64,000 nt of DNA from Rhodobiaceae bacterium (GTDB lineage: Bacteria; Pseudomonadota; Alphaproteobacteria; Rhizobiales; Tepidamorphaceae). Positions 1-7,588 of this stretch are shown one piece after another. Positions within the stretch are counted from its first letter, which is position 1. Each line of letters starts with the position of its first letter. A program made the translations under genes and the position numbers. The stretch covers positions 84,929-148,928 of the forward strand of contig JAGRLC010000006.1 in NCBI GenBank assembly GCA_020441995.1. The letters are read 5' to 3'. The notes below the pieces were generated by a model, which saw nothing but the letters and a program-made list of their open reading frames with translations, did not search any database and was not told where the DNA came from.

Positions 1-1268
1 GCCAGCTCGGCCCGTTCAAGAACGGTTACTGGACCAATCCGGCATATCTGTTGCCGCCGGAAGCCGACCTGATGGCGGTGACGCACTATCTCGAGGCGCT
101 TGATTTCCAGAAGGAAATCATGACGACGCGGACCATCTTCGGCGGCAAGGACACGCACCCCAACTGGCTCGTTGGCGGCGTGCCCTGTGCGATCAACATC
201 GACGGCGACATGGCCGCCGGTGCGCCGATCAACATGGATCGCCTGAACTATGTTTCAGGCGTCATCGACCGCACGCTGGATTTTGTGAAGAACGTCTACA
301 TCCCGGACATTCTGGCGATTGGCGGTTTCTACAAGGGCTGGCTCTACGGAGGCGGATTGTCCGGCAAGAGCGTGCTGGCCTATGGCGATATCCCGGAGAA
401 AGCGAACGACTATTCGGCGTCAAACCTGCTGATGCCGCGTGGCGCCGTTATCAACGGCAACCTGAACGAAGTTCACGAGGTCGATCATCGCGATCCGGAA
501 CAGATCCAGGAATTCGTTCCGCACTCCTGGTATTCCTATCCCGACGAGAAGAAGGGGCTGCATCCCTGGGACGGCATTACCGAGCCGAATTACGTGCTCG
601 GCCCCAATGCCAAGGGAACCAGCACCAACATCATCGAGCTCGACGAAGCTGCGAAATATTCGTGGATCAAGGCGCCGCGCTGGCGCGGGCACGCCATGGA
701 GGTTGGTCCGCTGGCCCGTTACGTCGTCGGTTACGCGCAGGGGCACGAGCACATCACCGAACAGGTCGACCGGACGCTGAGTGCGCTCGAAGTGCCGCTC
801 GACGCCCTGTTCTCGACGCTGGGCCGCACCGCGGCGCGGGCGCTCGAGGCGGAGTGGGCCGCTGAGATGCAGCGTCACTTCATGGACAAGCTGATCGCCA
901 ACATCAAAGCCGGTGACTCATCGACCGCCAACACCGAGAAGTTCGATCCCAAGACTTGGCCCACAGAGGTCAAGGGTGTTGGCTTCACCGAGGCTCCGCG
1001 CGGTGCGCTGGCGCACTGGGTCCGGATCAAGGACACCAAGATCGACAACTACCAGTGCGTCGTGCCGACCACCTGGAACGGCTCGCCGCGCGACAACGAG
1101 GGGAACATCGGCGCCTTCGAGGCATCCCTTATGGACACCTATGTGGAACGTCCCGAGGAGCCGGTTGAAATCCTGCGCACCATCCATTCCTTCGACCCCT
1201 GTCTTGCCTGTTCGACCCACGTCATGGGTCCCGATGGCGAGGAACTGGCCGAAGTCAAGGTGCGATAA
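1..1268 (+). CDS. hupL: Uptake [NiFe]-hydrogenase large subunit HupL (3' part; start lies upstream)
   Basis: This is the catalytic large subunit that carries the NiFe(CN)2CO site and oxidises H2 at the periplasmic face of the membrane. The reading frame is already open at position 3, and about 420 C-terminal residues are present of a family length near 600. The C-terminal L2 motif DPCLACSTH is visible. After its His a 15-residue tail ([15 protein letters not shown]) remains, the peptide that HupD-type endopeptidases remove after nickel insertion. The L1 motif and the small subunit HupS must lie before the window. The order hupL-hupE-hupC follows with short gaps, and an intrinsic terminator ends this transcript after hupC. 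Family assignment is certain. Confidence 0.97.
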   Translation, partial: QLGPFKNGYWTNPAYLLPPEADLMAVTHYLEALDFQKEIMTTRTIFGGKDTHPNWLVGGVPCAINIDGDMAAGAPINMDRLNYVSGVIDRTLDFVKNVYIPDILAIGGFYKGWLYGGGLSGKSVLAYGDIPEKANDYSASNLLMPRGAVINGNLNEVHEVDHRDPEQIQEFVPHSWYSYPDEKKGLHPWDGITEPNYVLGPNAKGTSTNIIELDEAAKYSWIKAPRWRGHAMEVGPLARYVVGYAQGHEHITEQVDRTLSALEVPLDALFSTLGRTAARALEAEWAAEMQRHFMDKLIANIKAGDSSTANTEKFDPKTWPTEVKGVGFTEAPRGALAHWVRIKDTKIDNYQCVVPTTWNGSPRDNEGNIGAFEASLMDTYVERPEEPVEILRTIHSFDPCLACSTHVMGPDGEELAEVKVR

Positions 1269-1282
1269 GGGAGGAAATGACA

Positions 1283-1852
1283 ATGAAGAAACTTCTTTGC
1301 ACGATTGCTGCGGCCTCTGTTCTGGCTGCAACGCCCGCTTTCGCCCACACCGGAACCGGTGCACACGCCGCAGGCTTCGCGCACGGTTTGGCGCATCCTC
1401 TCAGTGGGCTCGACCACCTGCTTGCCATGGTTGCGGTGGGCGTCTGGTCGGCGCTGGCAATGCCGAAGCGGGCCTGGCTTGCTCCGGCGGCATTCGTTGC
1501 CGCCATGCTTGCGGGCGCCCTGATCGCGGCGGCTGGCGTGGCGTTGCCCATGCTGGAACTCGGCATCGTCGCTTCGGTGATCGCGCTCGGCGTGATGATC
1601 GCGCTGCGTATCGATGCCGGCCCTGTGGCGGGGGCGGCGCTCGTTGCCGCGTTCGCTGTCTTCCACGGCAACGCGCACGGGCTTGAAGCCGTCGGTGCCA
1701 TGGCCGGCTATATGGCCGGCTTCACGGTCGCGACTGCGCTGCTTCATGTTGCCGGTTTGGCACTGGGTTCCAGCCTGTTCCGCAGTAAGGCCGCCAGCCG
1801 CATCGCCGGCTCCGCCGTTGCGGCCGCCGGCCTGATCCTGATGGCGACATAG
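1283..1852 (+). CDS. hupE: HupE/UreJ-family nickel permease
   Basis: HupE is a small integral membrane protein of about 190 residues that supplies Ni2+ for hydrogenase assembly. The start at 1283 gives a clean Sec signal peptide (MKKLLC... ending AFA) and sits 8 bases after GGAGG at 1270-1274. The ATG at 1277 is only 2 bases from that site. The predicted mature protein begins with His (HTGTG). The family signature HPLSGLDH (H-x5-D-H) follows at about residue 40, and hydrophobic helices fill the rest. In Rhizobium leguminosarum hupE lies after hupD; here it is between hupL and hupC. The family is clear. That it is the main Ni source is inference. Confidence 0.93.
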   Translation: MKKLLCTIAAASVLAATPAFAHTGTGAHAAGFAHGLAHPLSGLDHLLAMVAVGVWSALAMPKRAWLAPAAFVAAMLAGALIAAAGVALPMLELGIVASVIALGVMIALRIDAGPVAGAALVAAFAVFHGNAHGLEAVGAMAGYMAGFTVATALLHVAGLALGSSLFRSKAASRIAGSAVAAAGLILMAT

Positions 1853-1861
1853 GAGGGCGGC

Positions 1862-2575
1862 ATGAGCATCAACACGACTGCCGCCCACAAGGAAGAGGCC
1901 GTCTACGTCTACCAGGCGCCGGTGCGTCTTTGGCACTGGGTCAATGCGATCGCGATCGTGGTCCTGTGTCTGACGGGATACTTCATCGGTTCGCCGCCGC
2001 CCGCGGTGCACGGCGAGGCCAGCGACAGCTTCCTGTTCGGCTGGATCCGCTACCTCCACTTCTCGGCGGCCTACATCCTGATCGTCGGCATCCTGCTGCG
2101 GATCTACTGGGCATTTGTGGGCAATCATCACGCCCGGCAGATCTTCCTGCCGCGCGTGTGGAAAGGGACGTTCTGGAAGGAGCTCGGCCACGAGATCAAA
2201 TGGTACGCCATGATCGCCAAGGAACCGATGAAATATGTCGGCCACAATCCGCTGGCGGCGCTTGTCATGCACATCATGTTCGTGTGGGGGATCGTCTTCA
2301 TGATCTTCACCGGCCTTGCTCTCTATGGTGAAGGTACAGGCATGGGCTCTTGGCAGTACAATCTGTTCTCGAGCTGGCTGATCCCGCTGTTCGGCCAGAG
2401 CCAGGACGTGCATACGTGGCACCACCTTGGGATGTGGGTGATCATCTGCTTTGCGATCGTCCATATCTACGCCGCGGTGCGCGAGGACATCATGTCCCGC
2501 CAGTCGATCATCTCTTCGATGTTCTCCGGCTGGCGCACGTTCCGCGACGATAATCCGGCAAACGATACGGATTGA
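1862..2575 (+). CDS. hupC: Hydrogenase b-type cytochrome subunit HupC
   Basis: This is a 237-residue integral membrane di-haem cytochrome b that anchors the HupSL dimer and passes electrons from H2 to the quinone pool. The family pattern is present: an N-terminal VYVYQAPVRLWHWVN segment with a haem-ligand His, an RYLHFSAAY helix, and a late HTWHHLGMWVI helix with paired His. Four hydrophobic segments are visible. A GGAGG lies just before the ATG. It is the last gene of the hupSLEC transcript, as a strong terminator follows 27 bp after the stop. Confidence 0.96.
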   Translation: MSINTTAAHKEEAVYVYQAPVRLWHWVNAIAIVVLCLTGYFIGSPPPAVHGEASDSFLFGWIRYLHFSAAYILIVGILLRIYWAFVGNHHARQIFLPRVWKGTFWKELGHEIKWYAMIAKEPMKYVGHNPLAALVMHIMFVWGIVFMIFTGLALYGEGTGMGSWQYNLFSSWLIPLFGQSQDVHTWHHLGMWVIICFAIVHIYAAVREDIMSRQSIISSMFSGWRTFRDDNPANDTD

Positions 2576-2602
2576 ATTCGCCTCTCTCCCCAGGAGCGCG
2601 AT

Positions 2603-2628
2603 GGCGGGGCTTCGGCCCCGCCTTTTTT
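2603..2628 (+). terminator. Rho-independent terminator after hupC
   Basis: An 8-bp perfect stem (GGCGGGGC / GCCCCGCC) with a TTCG tetraloop is followed at once by six T residues. It splits the hydrogenase locus into a structural unit (hupSLEC) and a maturation/regulation unit beginning at hupD. Confidence 0.95.
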
Positions 2629-2697
2629 ATTGCCGGTGTTCATGCTTCGGCGTGCAAGCCGGCTTTCCGGGATGCGTGTATTCGGGCTTGCCGCCCT

Positions 2698-2756
2698 TTT
2701 GTACAAATGAAAAGATACTTTCCGGTATGGGGAAAAAATGGAAATATTCTTTCCAT
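2698..2756. promoter_or_regulatory. Cluster of inverted repeats upstream of hupD, candidate activator (HoxA) binding region
   Basis: Visible here are a 10-bp palindrome TTTGTACAAA (2698-2707), ATAC-N6-GTAT (2715-2728), TTTCC-N7-GGAAA (2719-2735) and a perfect ATGGAAA-N5-TTTCCAT (2738-2756). The last is centred about 100 bp before the start site predicted from the sigma-54 element at 2820-2835, a usual distance for an NtrC-family activator. Binding of HoxA is inference. Confidence 0.5.
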
Positions 2757-2771
2757 TATCTCATATAACGA

Positions 2772-2810
2772 TAGCCAAAATACTGAGTGATGGCGGGGGT
2801 TTAGCCAAAA
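2772..2810. repeat. Direct repeat TAGCCAAAA, two copies 30 bp apart
   Basis: Identical 9-mers lie at 2772-2780 and 2802-2810, between the inverted repeats and the sigma-54 promoter. The offset of 30 bp is close to three helical turns, so a protein could contact both on one face of the DNA. No known site was recognised. Confidence 0.45.
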
Positions 2811-2819
2811 CTGGTCACT

Positions 2820-2835
2820 TGGCACACACCTTGCT
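2820..2835 (+). promoter_or_regulatory. Sigma-54 (-24/-12) promoter of the hupD-hypF unit
   Basis: TGGCAC-N5-TTGCT matches the RpoN consensus (GG at -24, GC at -12). It predicts a start near 2846 and a leader of about 75 nt to the hupD ATG. The same operon encodes HoxA with an intact GAFTGA loop, the feature needed to activate this polymerase form. Confidence 0.85.
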
Positions 2836-2920
2836 CATCAAGTGCCTACAAGCTGCGCAAAGCAGCCAAAAAGCCGCAAAGGCAATGGGGCCCGAGGGTC
2901 CTGATCAGGGAGGAAAAGCC

Positions 2921-3646
2921 ATGGCGCAGGACTGCGCAGGGTCACGCACATCATCCGTCTCAGATACGCCGAACGTGCTGGTTCTTGGCATCGGCAACCT
3001 GTTGTGGGCCGACGAGGGCTTCGGCGTGCGCGCGGTGGAAGAACTGCACGCGCATTACGAATTCCCTGAAAACGTCCGGGTGATGGATGGCGGTACGCAG
3101 GGTATCTATCTCGTCCAGTACATCCGTGAAGCCGACATCCTGATCGTTTTCGACGCGGTCGATTACGGCTTGCCGCCTGCGACCATGAAGCTTGTCGAGG
3201 GCGACGAGGTGCCGAAGTTCCTCGGCGCCAAGAAAATCTCGCTGCACCAGACCGGCTTCCAGGAAGTTCTGGCGATGGCCGAGATGATGGGCGATTACCC
3301 GGCCCACCTGTTGCTGATCGGCGTGCAGCCGGTCGAACTGGACGATTACGGCGGCAGCCTGCGGCCCGAGGTCAAGGCGCAGATCGCGCCGGCAATCGAT
3401 GCGGCGCTGAAGTTCCTCGCTAACCACGGCGTCACCGCGACGCGTCGGGCGCAGCCGCTGCGCGAAGATTTCACAATTGCATCGCAGGAGATGGCGCTCA
3501 GCCGCTACGAGGAGGGCCGCCCCGACGCCGGCGAGGCCTGCCGGCATGGCGACCAGCGCGTTATCGCCGGGCAGGGCTGGCAGGGACCGCGCGACTTCGA
3601 GGCCGAGATCACCGAAATCCTCGGCAAGCCGAAGGCGGAAGCCTGA
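2921..3646 (+). CDS. hupD: Hydrogenase maturation endopeptidase HupD
   Basis: HupD cleaves the C-terminal tail of HupL after the nickel centre is assembled. The 241-residue product has the family layout. Glu32 lies in GNLLWADEG, Asp78 in FDAVD and His109 in SLHQTG. Their spacing (46 and 31 residues) equals that of Glu16, Asp62 and His93 of E. coli HybD, the nickel-sensing residues. The start at 2921 is chosen for its GGAGG at 2909-2913; the frame is open further upstream but crosses the promoter. A tail of roughly 45 residues extends beyond the usual family end. Its TGA overlaps the ATG of hupF. Confidence 0.96.
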   Translation: MAQDCAGSRTSSVSDTPNVLVLGIGNLLWADEGFGVRAVEELHAHYEFPENVRVMDGGTQGIYLVQYIREADILIVFDAVDYGLPPATMKLVEGDEVPKFLGAKKISLHQTGFQEVLAMAEMMGDYPAHLLLIGVQPVELDDYGGSLRPEVKAQIAPAIDAALKFLANHGVTATRRAQPLREDFTIASQEMALSRYEEGRPDAGEACRHGDQRVIAGQGWQGPRDFEAEITEILGKPKAEA

Positions 3647-3963
3647 TGTGCATCGGCATCCCCATGCAGGTGATCGAAACCGATGGCGCAACGGCTCTTT
3701 GCGAGGACGCGCAGGGACATCGGGAAAGAATAGACATCGCGCTCATTGGCGAGGTTGCCGAGGGCGCCTGGCTGATGACGTTCCTGGGCGCTGCGCGCGA
3801 GGTCATGGACGAGACCAGCGCGCAACGCGCATCCGACGCGCTGAAGGCGCTCGGCATGGCCCTGCGCGGCGAGGCCGGCTTCGAACATCTCTTCGCAGAT
3901 CTCATCGACCGCGAACCGCAGTTGCCCGAACACCTGCGCGACCAGAACAAGACCAAGGCTTGA
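3646..3963 (+). CDS. hupF: HypC-family hydrogenase chaperone HupF
   Basis: This is a 105-residue paralogue of HypC, starting with the invariant MCIGIP whose Cys2 contacts the metal centre. In Rhizobium, HupF binds HupL and protects it under higher oxygen. It is longer than the HypC of this locus (84 residues) by a C-terminal helix-rich tail, which is typical of HupF. The start overlaps the hupD stop (TGATG), so translation is probably coupled. Confidence 0.94.
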   Translation: MCIGIPMQVIETDGATALCEDAQGHRERIDIALIGEVAEGAWLMTFLGAAREVMDETSAQRASDALKALGMALRGEAGFEHLFADLIDREPQLPEHLRDQNKTKA

Positions 3964-3980
3964 GTGGAAGGAAAGAAACC

Positions 3981-4427
3981 ATGCAGCCACAGCAATTTTC
4001 ACCGCTTCTGCAATCGATCGTCGAGAAGCACGGCTACACGGTTGTCGACGAGGAGAGCCTTGCCGCTTTCGCCGCCGCCAACGAGCACGTCGTGCTGTTC
4101 TTTGCAGGCGATGCCGAACGGCTCGGCGAGAGCAATGACGTTGCCGTAATCCTGCCCGAGCTTCACGCGGTGTTCCGTGACGTGCTGGTTCCCGCCGTTG
4201 TCTCGCGCGAGGCGGAGCGCGGCCTTCAGCGGCGCTATCGTTTCAACGCGTTTCCGGCGTTGGTCTTCCTGCGCGACGGCCAATACCTCGGCACGATCCA
4301 GCGCGTTCTCGACTGGGGCGACTACCTGCGCGAAATCCCGGAAATCCTTGGCCGCACGCCAAGCGAACCGCCGCCTTTCAAGCTGCCTGACGGATGCGTC
4401 AGCGCCGGCGCGACACAGATCCACTGA
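3981..4427 (+). CDS. hupG: Thioredoxin-fold hydrogenase chaperone HupG (HyaE family)
   Basis: The 148-residue protein matches HupG/HyaE, a thioredoxin-fold chaperone acting on the small subunit or its Tat export. The fold is suggested by HVVLFFAGD and FNAFPALVFLRDG. The redox CxxC of true thioredoxins is absent, as is normal in this family, so it should bind rather than reduce. It has a GGAAGGAAAG Shine-Dalgarno stretch and sits between hupF and hupH. Confidence 0.9.
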   Translation: MQPQQFSPLLQSIVEKHGYTVVDEESLAAFAAANEHVVLFFAGDAERLGESNDVAVILPELHAVFRDVLVPAVVSREAERGLQRRYRFNAFPALVFLRDGQYLGTIQRVLDWGDYLREIPEILGRTPSEPPPFKLPDGCVSAGATQIH

Positions 4428-4452
4428 ACCCTGACGGCAGGAGACAACGCCA

Positions 4453-5298
4453 ATGACCGGACCCATGATGAACCCGCTTGTCGGCCCAGGCAGCCAGCCG
4501 GCGGAGGAAGACGGCAGCACGCTCGCGATCATGCAGATGCCCTCGGGCATGACGACCTTTTCCACGCCCAACCTGCCGGAGCGCGAAGAAATCGCGGGTC
4601 ATACCGCCGGTCTGGCGGTGCTGGAAAACGTGCTTTCCATTCTCAAGGACTGGCCGGACGCGACTGCCGCAAGCGTGGATATGAGCGCGCTTAACGCGGC
4701 CGATCTCGATCTGATCCACCAGGTTCTCGGCGAGGGCGAGGTGTCGGCGATTGGCGGCAGCAACATCCAGGTTCAGGAATCCGTGCTCGCCGGTGTCTGG
4801 CGCGTCCATATCACGGACGATGACGGCAATGTTGTCCGCAATCTCGTCGAGGTCGGGCCGTTCCCCACGCTGATCCTCGACACGGTTTTCGAAGGCGCGA
4901 AGGGTGGGGTCGGCATTCCCGACACGTTTGCGGAAAACATCTTCAACGCGCCGCCGCTGCTGCCGGAGATCAATGAGCATGTCGCGAAATCCGGCGCCGG
5001 CGTCGAGCCGCATGTGATCAACCTGTCGCTGCTGCCCCACACCGAGGAAGACCTGGGCTTTCTCAACACCGCGCTCGGGCGCGGGCCGGCGACGATTCTG
5101 TCGCGCGGCTACGGCAACTGCCGCATCACGGCGACCGCGACCCGGAACACATGGTGGGTTCAGTACTACAACTCGCAGGACACGCTGATCCTCAACACGA
5201 TCGAAATCTCGCCCGTGCCCGAGGTTGCGTGCGCAGCGGCCGAGGACATTGCCGATTCCGCGGACAGGCTCAACGAAATCCTGGAGATATACCGGTGA
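4453..5298 (+). CDS. hupH: Hydrogenase assembly protein HupH (HyaF family)
   Basis: The 281-residue product belongs to the HupH/HyaF family, found in membrane-bound uptake hydrogenase operons and needed for small-subunit maturation. The conserved C-terminal half includes LSRGYGNCRI, WWVQYYNSQD and PEVACAAAEDIADS. An AGGAGA site precedes the ATG. The stop overlaps the GTG start of hupI (GTGA). Confidence 0.94.
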   Translation: MTGPMMNPLVGPGSQPAEEDGSTLAIMQMPSGMTTFSTPNLPEREEIAGHTAGLAVLENVLSILKDWPDATAASVDMSALNAADLDLIHQVLGEGEVSAIGGSNIQVQESVLAGVWRVHITDDDGNVVRNLVEVGPFPTLILDTVFEGAKGGVGIPDTFAENIFNAPPLLPEINEHVAKSGAGVEPHVINLSLLPHTEEDLGFLNTALGRGPATILSRGYGNCRITATATRNTWWVQYYNSQDTLILNTIEISPVPEVACAAAEDIADSADRLNEILEIYR

Positions 5299-5519
5299 GC
5301 GAATCCTTCTTCGCGGGGTCCTTCGGGGGCGATGCCAGCAAGATCGGGCCAGCGACGCGGCTTGAGTGCAAGATCTGCTGGCATGTCTACGACCCGGCGC
5401 AGGGTTGCGATTACTGGCAGATCCCGGCGGGTACGCCGTTCGCGGCTCTGCCGGAACACTGGACATGCCCGAATTGCGACGGCGCGAAGAACGATTTCAT
5501 GGTGATCGGGGACGACTGA
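5295..5519 (+). CDS. hupI: Rubredoxin HupI
   Basis: A 74-residue rubredoxin with the two iron-binding knuckles CKICWHVYDP and CPNCDGAKNDF. In hup operons it is thought to act as an electron donor or shield during FeS-cluster assembly of HupS in the presence of oxygen. The start is the GTG at 5295, overlapping the hupH stop. It gives the normal family length and places the first Cys pair where HupI proteins have it. The frame is open further upstream, but that part lies inside hupH. Confidence 0.95.
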   Translation: MSESFFAGSFGGDASKIGPATRLECKICWHVYDPAQGCDYWQIPAGTPFAALPEHWTCPNCDGAKNDFMVIGDD

Positions 5520-5520
5520 C

Positions 5521-6102
5521 GTGGATGCTCTTGTGGCAACTGCTGACCTGCTGGAAGCCCGCTACCGCGAGATTGCGGAAACGCGGATGCAGGGCATCCC
5601 GATCCTCAACGACGCGCTGACGGTCAAGGCGCTCGGCATGCGCGCGTGGGGCGAACGCAAGCTGTGCGTGCTGCTGACGCCGTGGTTCATGAACATCGCC
5701 CTGTTGCCGCAGGAAGACGAGACGGAAAACCGGCCGGCCGGAAGCAAGCAGAGCTTCGCCTTTCCCGCCGGCAGCTTCGAATTCATCCTCGGCCGCGAGG
5801 AGGGTATCGGGCCGCACTGGATGTGCTCGCTGTTCTCGCCTGTGCTGGAATTCGCCGATCAGGAAACCGCGGAGGCAGCGGCCCTGGCCGCAATCGACGA
5901 GTTGTTTTCCGACGGCGAAGAGCCGGATGAGGCGGAACGCGAGATGGACATGATCTGGCGTGGCGAACTTCCCGTTGTGCCGCTGGAAGCCGTGGAAGAG
6001 GAAGGCGGAGACATCGACGAAGAACTGGTGGACGCCGGGGAACAGGCACTTGACCGGCGCGCCTTTCTCACCGGCAACCGCAAGCAGACGGACGTGGCAT
6101 GA
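5521..6102 (+). CDS. hupJ: Hydrogenase assembly chaperone HupJ (HybE family)
   Basis: The 193-residue protein matches HupJ/HybE, a chaperone linked to maturation of the hydrogenase small subunit. Family features are the N-terminal helix ending in MQGIPILND, the MRAWGE and LTPWFMN strands, and FPAGSFEF. It starts with GTG one base after the hupI stop and ends overlapping the hupK ATG. The acidic C-terminal part (about residues 115-175) is less conserved. Confidence 0.91.
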   Translation: MDALVATADLLEARYREIAETRMQGIPILNDALTVKALGMRAWGERKLCVLLTPWFMNIALLPQEDETENRPAGSKQSFAFPAGSFEFILGREEGIGPHWMCSLFSPVLEFADQETAEAAALAAIDELFSDGEEPDEAEREMDMIWRGELPVVPLEAVEEEGGDIDEELVDAGEQALDRRAFLTGNRKQTDVA

Positions 6103-7247
6103 CAAGCGCGAGGCTGAATGGGGAAAGCAAGGTGCTGATCCGCTTGCCACAGTATGGCGCGGGCAGGGTCGAGGTCGATCTGTCCTCTGTTGGCGACATT
6201 GCCGGCATGCTTGCAGGAACGACGAGCGAAGAAGCGTTGTTCCTGATCCCGACGCTGTTCAGCGTATGCGCTACGGCACAGGCGCATGCCGCCGTGACGG
6301 CAGTCGAAGCCGCCACGGGCGCGGAAGCATCGCGCCAGACGCAGATGGCCCGGCAAGCGCTTACCACGATGGAGACGTTGCGCGAGCACGTTCTGCGGAT
6401 CTCGCTCGACTGGCCTGAATTCTATGGTGGCAGTTCCCGCGCCGTTGATGTGCGCGATGTCATGCAGTTTGTGCGGCGGCTCCAAGCGGCGCTATTTGCG
6501 GACGCGCCGGCTTTCGTTCCGGGTAACGAACCGCGCGCCGACATTGCCGCAGCACTTGCGATCTGTGACGAGGCCGAAGCGCTGCTCGAACGCGAGATTT
6601 TCGCTGAACCTCCGGCGATATGGCTTGGCCGGCTCGGGCGCAACACCATGTGCCGCTGGGCGCTTGCCGCCGGCACGCCCGCCGGCAATCTCTTCGCCCA
6701 TGCCGCGGCAAAGGGGTGGCTCGACGCGGCTTCAGGCAGCGCGTCCTTGGAGCAGGTTTCGCTGGATGATCTGCTTGCGGCCTGGCGGCATGATAACCTC
6801 ACCGCCATGACAGAGGGAACGCAGCCGGAATCGACGCCGCTGTCGCGGCGCGAAGGGCATCCCGTACTTGAGGCATTCGGCGGAACGGGGATCGGTGCGC
6901 GATTGATTGCGCGGCTTGTCGAACTTGCCAGCTTGCCTGGCGAAATCCGCGATTTGATAGCCGGCAAGGGCAGAACGGCCCGGGCGCTGTCGACACGCGA
7001 CGGCAATGCGGTAGCCGCTGTGGAAGCTGCGCGTGGTCGTCTCGTGCATGCTGTCGAGATCGCAGACGGACGTATCGTGCGCTGGGGTTTCCTGCCGCCG
7101 ACGAATATCAATTTCGCCCCCGGTGGCGTCGCCGGTGAATGCCTGTCGCGGCTGGCATCCGATAGCGATGACGAGCGGCTCGGTCTTGCGCGGCTTGTCA
7201 TCAATACCATCGACCCTTGTGTCGCCTACGACGTGAGGATGCACTGA
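6099..7247 (+). CDS. hupK: HupK, HupL-like maturation scaffold
   Basis: The 382-residue protein is HupK, a large-subunit relative proposed to carry the Fe(CN)2CO unit during HupL assembly. Remnants of the large-subunit motifs are visible: LFSVCATAQAHAA near residue 55 instead of the full CGIC motif, and DPCVAYDVRMH at the C-terminus in place of DPCxxCxxH. Only one Cys of each pair therefore survives. There is no cleavable tail. The gene overlaps hupJ and hypA at its ends. Confidence 0.92.
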   Translation: MTSARLNGESKVLIRLPQYGAGRVEVDLSSVGDIAGMLAGTTSEEALFLIPTLFSVCATAQAHAAVTAVEAATGAEASRQTQMARQALTTMETLREHVLRISLDWPEFYGGSSRAVDVRDVMQFVRRLQAALFADAPAFVPGNEPRADIAAALAICDEAEALLEREIFAEPPAIWLGRLGRNTMCRWALAAGTPAGNLFAHAAAKGWLDAASGSASLEQVSLDDLLAAWRHDNLTAMTEGTQPESTPLSRREGHPVLEAFGGTGIGARLIARLVELASLPGEIRDLIAGKGRTARALSTRDGNAVAAVEAARGRLVHAVEIADGRIVRWGFLPPTNINFAPGGVAGECLSRLASDSDDERLGLARLVINTIDPCVAYDVRMH

Positions 7248-7588
7248 TGCACGAAATGGCCATCTGCGAGAGCATTCTCGGCATCCTGAAGGAACAGGCC
7301 GCGCAGCAGCGGTTCTCCCGCGTCCAGCGGGTGTGCCTGGAAATCGGCCCGCTGTCCGGCGTCGAGATCGACGCGCTGCGCTTCGGTTTCGATGTCGTGA
7401 TGAAGGACTCGCTGGCCGAAGGCGCAAAGTTGGAAATCGATGAGACCCAGGCCGCGGCCTGGTGCATGCCGTGCGGCAGCACCGTGCCGCTCAAACAACG
7501 CTTCGATCCATGTCCCAATTGCGGATCGCACCAGTTGCAGGTGACCGCGGGCGAGGAAATGCGGATCAAGGAACTGGAGGTGGACTGA
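7247..7588 (+). CDS. hypA: Hydrogenase nickel incorporation protein HypA
   Basis: HypA delivers Ni2+ to the large-subunit precursor together with HypB. The 113-residue protein starts MHEM, with the nickel-ligand His2. It has a zinc site of two CxxC pairs at Cys73/Cys76 and Cys89/Cys92. The start at 7247 overlaps the hupK stop (TGATG) and is fixed by the required N-terminal His2. Its own stop overlaps the hypB ATG in the same way. Confidence 0.96.
   Translation: MHEMAICESILGILKEQAAQQRFSRVQRVCLEIGPLSGVEIDALRFGFDVVMKDSLAEGAKLEIDETQAAAWCMPCGSTVPLKQRFDPCPNCGSHQLQVTAGEEMRIKELEVD

Noticed and set aside
2900-2909. CCTGATCAGG palindrome in the hupD leader as an FNR/FixK box
   Set aside because: It does not fit TTGAT-N4-ATCAA and lies downstream of the predicted start.
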